Source: Pseudarthrobacter sp. (GTDB lineage Bacteria; Actinomycetota; Actinomycetes; Actinomycetales; Micrococcaceae). Taken from it: a stretch of DNA of 41,623 nt. The stretch is taken from contig JAPSJV010000024.1 of NCBI GenBank assembly GCA_031178005.1, forward strand, positions 1 to 41,623, written 5' to 3'. Below the pieces are notes generated by a model that was not told the DNA's origin, made no database searches, and was given only the letters and a program-made list of their open reading frames with translations. This document shows, one piece after another, positions 32,160-39,047 of this stretch (the first letter of the stretch is position 1; every line of letters starts with the position of its first letter). A program made the position numbers and the translations under genes.

Positions 32160-32992
32160 CCACCGTATCGAACGCGCACAACCGGGTGATCGCGATCATC
32201 GGCGGCGCGAACGGCATCGGCCGCGAGACTGCCAGGCTCATGGTCGAAGCCGGCGCTCGGGTTGCCATCGGCGACTACGACGGGGAGGCAGCCAGCCGCG
32301 CGGCGCAGGACCTCGGGGGCGGAACGACCGGGCACCAGCTCGACGTCTCCGACCGTGATTCCTTCGCCGCGTTCCTGACAGCCGTCGAATCGGAGCTCGG
32401 CCCGATCGACGTGCTCGTCAATAGTGCGGGAGTGATGTGGGCAGGAGCATTCGACGAGGAATCCGAGACGGTCGCTCGGCGGCAGCTCGACGTAAACCTG
32501 CTCGGCGTGATCTACTCCGTCCAGCTCATGGCCCCAAAGATGCGGGCGCGCGGTCAGGGGCATATCGTCACGATCGCCTCCGCGGCCTCCCTCCTTCCAA
32601 CGCCGGGAGAGGCCACTTACGCCGCCAGCAAGCATGGCGTGTTCGGATATCTGAAGGCGGTGCGCTTCGAACTGCGCGGATCGGGGGTGCACCTCTCAGC
32701 GATCATGCCTACCGTCGTCGACACCGCGATGGCCGCAGGCACCAGCACGGGGGCGGCGGCCATACTGCAGCCTGTCGACGTGGCGAGGGCTGTCGTGCGA
32801 ACGATCGAACGGCCGCGCTTCGAGGTAACCGTGCCCGCCTACGTCGGCGTGGTGAATCGCGTCGTGAACGTCCTCCCGTCACGCGTGCGCGACGGGATCC
32901 TGCGCAGGCTCGTGCCCGATCAGGTGGTGGCGGTCGATCGTCAGGCGCGTGCCGGGTACGAGTCGCGGTTTCAGGAGGACCCGCATGGCTAG
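32156..32992 (+). CDS. Short-chain dehydrogenase/reductase
   Basis: A 278-residue classical SDR. Cofactor-binding motif GGANGIG (16-22). The NSAG motif sits near residue 88. The catalytic Ser lies in TIASAASLLPTPGEA, and Tyr-x-x-x-Lys is YAASKHGVFGY. A C-terminal segment after about residue 230 (YVGVVNRVVNVLPSRV) resembles membrane-associated SDRs of Actinobacteria. NAD(P)-linked alcohol/ketone oxidation is expected. ATG 32156 overlaps the FMO stop (ATGA), so the pair is translationally coupled. Together they could oxidise a hydroxylated product further. Substrate unknown. Confidence 0.9.
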   Translation: MTTVSNAHNRVIAIIGGANGIGRETARLMVEAGARVAIGDYDGEAASRAAQDLGGGTTGHQLDVSDRDSFAAFLTAVESELGPIDVLVNSAGVMWAGAFDEESETVARRQLDVNLLGVIYSVQLMAPKMRARGQGHIVTIASAASLLPTPGEATYAASKHGVFGYLKAVRFELRGSGVHLSAIMPTVVDTAMAAGTSTGAAAILQPVDVARAVVRTIERPRFEVTVPAYVGVVNRVVNVLPSRVRDGILRRLVPDQVVAVDRQARAGYESRFQEDPHG

Positions 32993-33002
32993 GGCTTCTT
33001 CT

Positions 33003-33046
33003 GTCCTTGCCGACTCGCGGTGAGCGAATGTGAAGTCAGCGCGTAA
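33003..33046 (+). repeat. Direct repeat, right copy (degenerate enolase 3' end)
   Basis: 44 bases, 10 after the SDR stop codon, match 29996-30040 at 38 of 45 positions. In the right frame, after a one-base gap, it codes LAVSECEVSA and a TAA stop: a remnant of an enolase gene end. It has no open gene upstream of it. Confidence 0.8.
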
Positions 33047-33073
33047 GCGCCCCTCCACCGCTAAGCTAACGGC

Positions 33074-34774
33074 ATGGCCAACGAGACCAAGACCACAGCA
33101 GAAAAGCTCGCCACCCTCCAGAAGGGCTACACCCTGGAAGGCGCCACGATCGAGCTCGGTGCCGCAATTATCGACGGCGAACTCCACAAGGAAGCGCCGG
33201 TCCGCCTGCCGCTGTCCATGATGAACCGGCACGGCCTGGTTGCCGGCGCCACGGGCACCGGCAAGACAGTCACGTTGCACATGATGGCGGAACAGCTGTC
33301 CACGGCCGGCGTTCCCGTGTTCCTCGCGGACATCAAGGGTGATCTTTCCGGCCTGGCCACGGCGGCCACCGCCAACGAGAAATTGACGGCCCGCACGGAA
33401 AGCATCGGCCAGGCCTGGTCCGGAAAGACGTTCCCGGTGGAGTTCCTTGCCCTCGGTGGCGACGGCAACGGCGTCCCGGTGCGGGCCACCATTACGTCGT
33501 TCGGCCCCATCCTGCTCTCCCGCGTGATGGAACTCAACGACACCCAGGAGTCCAGCCTGCAGCTGGTGTTCCACTTTGCGGACAAGAAGAACCTGGAGCT
33601 GATCGACCTCAAGGACCTCCGCTCCGTCATCACGTTTCTTACGTCAGATGAAGGAAAGGCGGACCTCGCGGAACTGGGCGGTCTGTCCAAGGCCACCGCG
33701 GGCGTCATCCTCCGTGAACTGGTCAACCTCGAGGCGCAGGGCCTGGAGAAGTTCTTCGGCGAACCGGAGTTCGATACCGCTGAACTGCTCCGCACGGCTC
33801 CTGACGGCCGCGGCGTCATCACCTGCCTGGAGCTTCCCACGCTGCAGACCAAGCCCATGCTGTTCTCCACCTTCCTGATGTGGCTCCTGGCTGATCTCTT
33901 CGAGGACCTCCCCGAAGCCGGCGACCTGGACAAGCCCAAGCTGGTCTTCTTCCTGGACGAGGCCCACCTGCTGTTCAACGGCGCGTCCAAGGCCTTCCTC
34001 GATGCCATCACCACCACGGTCCGGCTGATCCGCTCCAAGGGCGTTGGCATCTTCTTTGTCACCCAGACGCCCAAAGACGTTCCGGCTGACGTCCTTGGGC
34101 AGCTCGCCAACCGGGTCCAGCATGCCCTGCGCGCGTTCACTCCGGAGGACGCCAAGGCCCTCAAAGCCACCGTTTCCACCTTCCCGGTCAGCGAGTACGA
34201 CCTCGAAGAGACGCTCACCTCCGCGGGCATCGGCGAGGCCATTATTACGGTGATGAACGAGAAGGGCGCACCAACACCCGTGGCCCACACCCGCCTGCGG
34301 GCCCCGGAATCGGTGATGGGCCCCAGCGCCGAGGACCTCGTCAAGAGCACGGTGGCCGGCTCGGCATTGCTCGGCAAGTACGGCACCGCCGTGGACAACG
34401 TCTCCGCCTACGAGAAACTGACGGGCAAGGGAGCTCCGGCCACCGGCCCGGCCGCCCCGGGTGAACCCCCGGCTCCCGACGCCCTGGACGTTGACGCGGA
34501 GGCCCGCCGCATCGAGGAGGACATCCTGGGGCGGCCCAGCAGCAGGCCGCTTCCGACGCCGGAGTCCGGGCAGTCCCGCCAGGCACCTCCTGCGCCTCCC
34601 GCGCCGCAGCCCGAGCCGCAGGACCAGGGCGGCGGAATGGTGGGCGACCTCGCCGGCGCGCTGGGTGGAGCACTCGGAGGCGGGCTGAAAAGCATGGTCC
34701 GTTCCATGGGCACCCAGCTCGGCCGTGAGCTGCTCAGGGGCGTCTTTGGCACCTCGTCCAGGCGCCGCCGCTGA
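33074..34774 (+). CDS. HerA-like ATPase (DUF853)
   Basis: A 566-residue cytosolic ATPase of the HerA/FtsK superfamily. Walker A is GATGTGKT (58-65). Walker B is KLVFFLDEAHLLF, and an Arg-rich RLIRSKGVGIFFVTQTPKDV segment follows as sensor. The core runs to about residue 450. The rest is a Pro/Ala/Gln-rich linker and a glycine-rich end (GDLAGALGGALGGGLKSM) with a basic C-terminus (SSRRRR). DUF853 proteins resemble DNA-translocating HerA, but the role is unknown. Often seen without NurA, as here. ATG 33074. The preceding DNA contains the enolase remnant. The next gene starts 85 bases later on the same strand. Confidence 0.85.
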   Translation: MANETKTTAEKLATLQKGYTLEGATIELGAAIIDGELHKEAPVRLPLSMMNRHGLVAGATGTGKTVTLHMMAEQLSTAGVPVFLADIKGDLSGLATAATANEKLTARTESIGQAWSGKTFPVEFLALGGDGNGVPVRATITSFGPILLSRVMELNDTQESSLQLVFHFADKKNLELIDLKDLRSVITFLTSDEGKADLAELGGLSKATAGVILRELVNLEAQGLEKFFGEPEFDTAELLRTAPDGRGVITCLELPTLQTKPMLFSTFLMWLLADLFEDLPEAGDLDKPKLVFFLDEAHLLFNGASKAFLDAITTTVRLIRSKGVGIFFVTQTPKDVPADVLGQLANRVQHALRAFTPEDAKALKATVSTFPVSEYDLEETLTSAGIGEAIITVMNEKGAPTPVAHTRLRAPESVMGPSAEDLVKSTVAGSALLGKYGTAVDNVSAYEKLTGKGAPATGPAAPGEPPAPDALDVDAEARRIEEDILGRPSSRPLPTPESGQSRQAPPAPPAPQPEPQDQGGGMVGDLAGALGGALGGGLKSMVRSMGTQLGRELLRGVFGTSSRRRR

Positions 34775-34859
34775 GGTTCCGTGACCGCCATATTGAGTGC
34801 CGCCGTCGCTCTTGACACCGGCAATCAGCGTTCTGGCAGGTAACGTAAGGGGCGTGCAG

Positions 34860-35852
34860 ATGAGTCAGGCGTTGGTCAGGATCGCAGCCGGATGGCTGCT
34901 GGGCCTGATGCTTGCCGTTGCCGCAGCCATTGTGGCCGTCAACGTTGTGAACAACACCGTTGCCAGTCCGCACCAGCCGGTCCGTGAGTATTTGGCTGCC
35001 CTGGAGAGTGGCGACGGCGGCAAGGCGCTGGGGCTGCTGCGGGCCACGGTTCCGCCTACGGATCCCTCGATGCTGGACGGCACAGCGCTGCAGACCGCTG
35101 CCTCGCGGATCACCAATGTGAAGCTGGGCAAGCCTGAGCCACAGGACGGCAACCGGGTCAGTGTTCCCATGGATTACACCATCGACGGCAGCCAACTCAG
35201 CACCAGCTTCCTGCTGGAAAAGACCGGCACCGAGTGGTTGTTCTTCAACACGTGGGCGTTTGTCCCCGCGCCGCTGCCTGTGGTGGAAGTCAACGTGGTC
35301 AACTCGGTGGAAGCAACGGTTAACGGCGTGCCCGTGAACATGCCCGACGGCAAGAATTCCTTCGCCGTTTTCTACCCCGGAGAGTACGAGGCATCGCTCA
35401 ACGGCGCCTACTTCTCCGCCGCCGCCAGCAGGGCCACGGTGACGGGCAGGAACGTACCCGTTGCCCCGCTGACCCTGCTCACCCAGGCAACCCAGCAGCT
35501 GAAGGACGACGTCGGCGCCAAGGTCCGCGAGTTCCTGGACACCTGCGCGGCGGAGGCCACCAAGGAACAGCGGCTGCAGCCGGACTGCCCGTTCTACCAT
35601 GTCAGCCGGAACAACATCACGGCCGGAACCATCAAGTGGGCCGTCACCGAATACCCGGAAATCAACATCGAGCCCTTCGACGGCCGCTGGGTGGTTGCCC
35701 CCTTGGACGGCAAGGCAAAAGTCACCGGCCAGCAGCAGGATTCCTTCTCCGGCGCCTATTTCCCGCTTAACGAGGAAGTGGCCTTCAGCTTCACCACCCG
35801 CCTCGATGTGGGCGCCGACGCGGTCAACCTCACCCCGCAGCTGAGCTACTGA
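34860..35852 (+). CDS. Membrane-anchored extracytoplasmic protein of unknown function
   Basis: A 330-residue protein. A hydrophobic segment at about residues 5-29 (ALVRIAAGWLLGLMLAVAAA onwards) is followed by an acidic extracytoplasmic region, a signal-anchor topology. The rest is mostly beta strands with many short Asn/Gly turns. It includes a NTF2-like feel near EYLAALESGDGGKALGLLRA and a C-terminal repeat-like LNEEVAFSFTTRLDVG. Two Cys (DTCAAEATKEQRLQPDCPFY) may form a disulfide. I do not recognise a named family. I chose ATG 34860, because AAGGGG lies 7 bases upstream. An earlier in-frame start (34797) adds 21 unlike residues. It follows the HerA-like gene. Confidence 0.65.
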   Translation: MSQALVRIAAGWLLGLMLAVAAAIVAVNVVNNTVASPHQPVREYLAALESGDGGKALGLLRATVPPTDPSMLDGTALQTAASRITNVKLGKPEPQDGNRVSVPMDYTIDGSQLSTSFLLEKTGTEWLFFNTWAFVPAPLPVVEVNVVNSVEATVNGVPVNMPDGKNSFAVFYPGEYEASLNGAYFSAAASRATVTGRNVPVAPLTLLTQATQQLKDDVGAKVREFLDTCAAEATKEQRLQPDCPFYHVSRNNITAGTIKWAVTEYPEINIEPFDGRWVVAPLDGKAKVTGQQQDSFSGAYFPLNEEVAFSFTTRLDVGADAVNLTPQLSY

Positions 35853-35897
35853 CCGAGGCCCTAAGCCAGGACCGCGCCGCGCCCCCAACCCCGCCAC

Positions 35898-35997
35898 CGT
35901 CACGCACAGCACCCTTTTGGCCATCCCATCAGGCCGCAGCCGCGTGTTTCCGCGGACCCACGCTCCTCATGCGGCTAAAAACCTGCCAAGCGTGACG
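35898..35997. repeat. 100-bp inverted-repeat element, copy 1 of family P2
   Basis: The left end CGTCACGCACAGCACCCTTT (35898-35917) and the reverse complement of the right end, CGTCACGCTTGGCAGGTTTT (35978-35997), share CGTCACGC-nnn-GCA-nnn-TTT. The copy at 36922-37021 has the same ends and exactly the same 100-bp length. Such paired inverted units resemble REPINs. The element lies between a + gene and the DUF559 gene on the - strand. Confidence 0.65.
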
Positions 35998-36012
35998 CGC
36001 ACGGCAGCCCTC
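35978..36012 (-). terminator. Terminator of the DUF559 gene
   Basis: On the minus strand CTGCC and GGCAG pair around CGTGCGCGTCACGCTT, followed by GTTTTT. It lies directly after the stop codon of the DUF559 gene and overlaps the right end of the 100-bp element. Confidence 0.6.
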
Positions 36013-36014
36013 CT

Positions 36015-36833
36015 TCACCGCCGACAGGCCAACACACCCAGCACCTCAGCCACCATGGCCCGGTGGTTGAAGACCACGTCCTGGTAGTAGTAGCGGAGCG
36101 CGGTATAGCCCTGCACCACAGACTCGTTGTTCCGCCGATGGTCCTTCTTGACCTGGTTCCAGTCAGCATGGTGCCGGCCGTCAAGCTCCACTACCAACCA
36201 GCCATCCAGCAAAAGATCCACGTAGCCAACCTTGTCCAGATAGACCTGACACTCAACATGGATCCCTGCCTGACGGAAGTACGTCCTGGCCAGCGTTTCC
36301 AGCAGCGAATCTGCTCCGCGGTCTACCCAACCCAGGACAGCCCGTGCGGCCCCGTTCCGTTTCCCGGGCAGCTTCATACGGAGGAAATCCAGACTGACGT
36401 CGCCCCGAATCACCGCACACTCGACCATGACCAGCGACTCAGCGAACGGCAGGCAGCGCAGCGCGTGAATCAGCACGTCCGGCAGCGACGCTACCGGCGC
36501 CGTGGTTTGGACCGGCAGCACAAGCCCGGCATGGTGAATGGAGTTGCCGGCAACCATGTCTTCCCGACGGTGGTGGACATGGAGCCCGCCAGCGGTCGGA
36601 AGCGACCACAATGCAAAGTGCGGCGCCGCGCTTACGCAGGTCAGCACCTCCCTGTTCCGCAGCAACGCAATCAATCCGGGAGGCGCCGTCGGAAGTGCGT
36701 AGAGCCCGCGGACCGGCTGAAGTACACCCGCCCGAGTGGCGCGGCGAAGAGCAGCATCATCTACGCCCAGTCGCAAAAGGGCTGGGCGCCGGGCAGCCCC
36801 GCCGCAGTGTTCGAGGGCAGCCCTTACTTCCAT
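36015..36833 (-). CDS. DUF559/AbiEi-like endonuclease-fold protein
   Basis: A 272-residue protein. Its N-terminal half is a winged-helix type found in AbiEi antitoxin-like proteins: MEVRAALEHCGGAARRPALL, LGVDDAALRRATRAGVLQPV and RGLYALP. The C-terminal half is a PD-(D/E)xK-like (Vsr-related) domain: SLLETLARTYFRQAGIHVEC, VGYVDLLLDGWLVVELDGRH and KDHRRNNESVVQGYTALRYY. Catalytic acidic and Lys-type residues are present. Function unknown. It might be a nuclease or an orphan TA component, but no toxin gene is adjacent. ATG 36833 gives the family start; ATG 36842 is the alternative. An inverted repeat overlaps the start. 100-bp repeat elements lie on both sides. A degenerate relative is at 2035-2765. 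Confidence 0.75.
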   Translation of the reverse strand: MEVRAALEHCGGAARRPALLRLGVDDAALRRATRAGVLQPVRGLYALPTAPPGLIALLRNREVLTCVSAAPHFALWSLPTAGGLHVHHRREDMVAGNSIHHAGLVLPVQTTAPVASLPDVLIHALRCLPFAESLVMVECAVIRGDVSLDFLRMKLPGKRNGAARAVLGWVDRGADSLLETLARTYFRQAGIHVECQVYLDKVGYVDLLLDGWLVVELDGRHHADWNQVKKDHRRNNESVVQGYTALRYYYQDVVFNHRAMVAEVLGVLACRR

Positions 36834-36856
36834 GCACTCCATGCTCGGAGTGCATG
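36831..36856. promoter_or_regulatory. Perfect 10-bp inverted repeat over the DUF559 start
   Basis: CATGCACTCC (36831-36840), six bases, GGAGTGCATG (36847-36856). It covers the two alternative start codons of the DUF559 gene. It could be an operator for the protein's own winged helix or an RNA hairpin that hides the start. No proof of either. Confidence 0.55.
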
Positions 36857-36921
36857 CACCTTCGCCGCCAGCCCGGACTGCCATATGTGGAAAACCCACC
36901 GACGGCAAAACAGCACGACGG

Positions 36922-37021
36922 CGTCACGCACGGCAGCTTTTCAAGGTCGCCTCTGCTGCCAGCCCCCGTCATTCCGGGCCGGCGCCCCTCAATCCCACGC
37001 AAAAGGCTGCCGGCCGTGACG
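36922..37021. repeat. 100-bp inverted-repeat element, copy 2 of family P2
   Basis: Left end CGTCACGCACGGCAGCTTTT (36922-36941). The right end, read as reverse complement of 37002-37021, is CGTCACGGCCGGCAGCCTTT. The length is again exactly 100 bp and the central part shares scattered blocks with copy 1. It lies upstream of the DUF559 gene and next to the end of the NHL gene. Confidence 0.65.
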
Positions 37022-37045
37022 CGATGTCACTGTCGGCAGCCTTTG
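37001..37045 (-). terminator. Terminator of the NHL gene
   Basis: AAAGGCTGCCG (37002-37012) and CGGCAGCCTTT (37034-37044) are perfect complements, with an inner stem GTGAC/GTCAC. On the minus strand it follows the stop codon of the NHL-thioredoxin gene and ends in CCTTTTGC. It shares its right unit with the 100-bp element. Confidence 0.7.
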
Positions 37046-37064
37046 CAATAGCCAATCCTGTGGC

Positions 37065-39047
37065 TTAGTCCATGCCCCTGAGGTCCAGCACCAGGTCGGT
37101 GTCGCCGTCGGCCGTCATCAGCACCGGGATGCCCCAGTCCTGCTGGTACAGGTGGCATGCGGCGTGGTCAGGGATCTCGCCGTCCTCGGTTTCCGGTCCG
37201 TCGCAGGCGGCTGCCCGGGCGGTGATGTGAAGGATGCCCTCCGGGACGTCCGCGCTCAGCTCCAGCGTGCGGTTGAGCCCCACAGACGTTCCGCCGCCGG
37301 ACAGCAGCAGCTCGGGCGGGGTGGAGGAGATCTTCAGCTGGGTGGGATCGCCCCAGCGGTCGTCGAGCTTCTGGCCCGTGGGAGCCGTGAACCGGACGTT
37401 GAGTTGCAGCGGTCCGGGCGCAACTGGGCTCTTGGGCCTGTGCGTCTGAGACGCACCCTCGTCAACCTGCTGGGCTTCCTTGGGGATGGGCACGTAGATC
37501 AGCTGGTGCTTGTTCGCCTCCACAACCACCAGCAACGGCTCGGCGCCGGCCACGCGGGTGTGGTCCACAATGACGTCGGAAGGCTCGGACAGGCCGCGCG
37601 CCAGCGTGGAAACCGTCCGGCTGGACGGATCGTAACGGCGGACGGCGCCGTTGTAGGTGTCCGCAATGGCGACGGAGCCGTCCGGCAACACGGTAACGCC
37701 CAGCGGGTGCTGCAGCCGGGCATCGACGGCGTCACCATCGCGGAAGCCAAAGTCGAACAGGCCCTGGCCGACGGCGGTTTCCACGGTGAGCGCGCCGGTG
37801 TCGTCGATCACGAGCTTCCGGAGGGAGGAGGTTTCCGAGTCTGCCACCCAGATGTTGCCGTCTGCGTCTTCGGCGAGACCAGACGACTGGGCGAACCACG
37901 CCTCGTGCGCGGGGCCGTCCAGCAGGCCCTCGAGGCCGTTGCCTGCGGCGATCGCCACGGCGCCGGTCACGGGGTCGAAGCTGAAGATCTGGTGCGTTCC
38001 GGCCATGGCAACCACCACGGCGTTCAGCTTCCTCGACCACACCAGGTCCCAGGGCGAACTCAGTGAGACCTCCAGGGGGTGGTCGCTCAGCTGCCCGGTG
38101 AATCCTGCCGCGTCCTCGTCCACGCGGGCGGGCCCGGTCTCCAACAGCCGCTGGACGCCGTTGCCGGCGAGCGTGCTGACCTTTCCGTCCGTCAGCGACA
38201 GTCCCCGGAGGCGGTGATTGACGGAGTCGGCAACCACGACGTCGTAACCCACCTTTGCTGCCACATCTTCCGGCAGCAACACCAGGCCCTGGGGTTCATT
38301 GAACTGGGCTGTGGCAGCGTCGCCGGCGGCACCGCCGTCTGCGTATCCCTTGACTCCGGTGCCGTAGGTGGCCAGAACTGTATGGAAATCGGTGTGCAGT
38401 TCCACGAGGCGGTGGTGGCCGGTATCGGTGACCAGCCAGGAGCCGGCGTCGTTGCTTGTTGCCTCACCCACGGTTCCGCGGCCGGACGGAAGGTACAGCG
38501 CCTTGCCCGGGAAGCGCAGCGTGCCGGACGTGGGCTCGGGCGCCACATAGGGGCCTGAACCGCGGTGCAGGGTGCCTTTGGCCTCGTGCTCGGCGATGAG
38601 TTCCGGGATCAACACGGCCAGGCCATCCGCGTGGCCTTCGCCTGACAGGTGCGCCACGATGTAGCCCTCAGGGTCGATGACCACCAGGGTTGGCCAGGCG
38701 CGGGCGGTGTAGGCCTTCCAGGTATCCAGCTCGGGATCGTCCAGGACGGGGTGGTGGATCTCGTACCGTTCCACAGCCGCGGCGAGGGCCACCGGATCAG
38801 CCTCATGCTCGAACTTGGGCGAGTGGACGCCAACCGTGACCAGGACGTCGGAGTACTGCTCTTCCAGCGGGCGAAGTTCATCCAGGACGTGCAGGCAGTT
38901 GATGCAGCAGAACGTCCAGAAATCGAGGAGCACAATCTTGCCGCGCAGGGCTTCCAGGTCCAGGGACTTCCCGCCGGTGTTGAGCCAGTTACGGCCCACC
39001 AGCTCGGAGGCGCGGACCCGGTGGTGGGTGCGTACGGTTTCGCTCAT
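37065..39047 (-). CDS. Thioredoxin-like NHL-repeat protein (NHLRC2-like)
   Basis: A 660-residue protein. Residues 15-160 form a TlpA/ResA-type thioredoxin domain with the redox pair Cys48-Ile-Asn-Cys51 in WTFCCINCLHVL. The rest (about 165-540) is a six-bladed NHL propeller with repeated GLAEDADGNIWVADSETSSL and HPLGVTVLPDGSVAIADTYN blades. The last 100 residues resemble the extra beta domain of NHLRC2-type proteins. It has no signal peptide, so it is cytoplasmic. Role unknown. It starts within the stop of the CopD-CtaG gene (ATGA), so translation is coupled. A hairpin follows the stop. Confidence 0.85.
   Translation of the reverse strand: MSETVRTHHRVRASELVGRNWLNTGGKSLDLEALRGKIVLLDFWTFCCINCLHVLDELRPLEEQYSDVLVTVGVHSPKFEHEADPVALAAAVERYEIHHPVLDDPELDTWKAYTARAWPTLVVIDPEGYIVAHLSGEGHADGLAVLIPELIAEHEAKGTLHRGSGPYVAPEPTSGTLRFPGKALYLPSGRGTVGEATSNDAGSWLVTDTGHHRLVELHTDFHTVLATYGTGVKGYADGGAAGDAATAQFNEPQGLVLLPEDVAAKVGYDVVVADSVNHRLRGLSLTDGKVSTLAGNGVQRLLETGPARVDEDAAGFTGQLSDHPLEVSLSSPWDLVWSRKLNAVVVAMAGTHQIFSFDPVTGAVAIAAGNGLEGLLDGPAHEAWFAQSSGLAEDADGNIWVADSETSSLRKLVIDDTGALTVETAVGQGLFDFGFRDGDAVDARLQHPLGVTVLPDGSVAIADTYNGAVRRYDPSSRTVSTLARGLSEPSDVIVDHTRVAGAEPLLVVVEANKHQLIYVPIPKEAQQVDEGASQTHRPKSPVAPGPLQLNVRFTAPTGQKLDDRWGDPTQLKISSTPPELLLSGGGTSVGLNRTLELSADVPEGILHITARAAACDGPETEDGEIPDHAACHLYQQDWGIPVLMTADGDTDLVLDLRGMD

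Larger units (their letters stand above)
30030..33046. other. Putative inserted TetR/FMO/SDR cassette
   Basis: A block of three genes bounded by direct repeats of the enolase 3' end. The left boundary is the enolase stop; the right boundary is its degenerate copy after the SDR stop. Codon choice differs from the operon before it and from the ATPase gene after it. No integrase or transposase is present. Target duplication, homologous exchange or gene conversion could each produce this. The order of events is inferred. Confidence 0.55.

Noticed and set aside
30030..33046. The cassette as an insertion sequence or integron
   Set aside because: No transposase or integrase and no terminal inverted repeats; only the direct repeat of the enolase gene end.
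36015..36833. DUF559/AbiEi-like gene as the antitoxin of a full AbiE toxin-antitoxin pair
   Set aside because: No AbiEii-type nucleotidyltransferase gene lies on either side; only repeats and unrelated genes.
36063..37019. A 318-codon + strand frame over the DUF559 gene and upstream region
   Set aside because: The minus strand codes a recognisable winged-helix/DUF559 protein; the + frame has no family features and runs through the repeat element.
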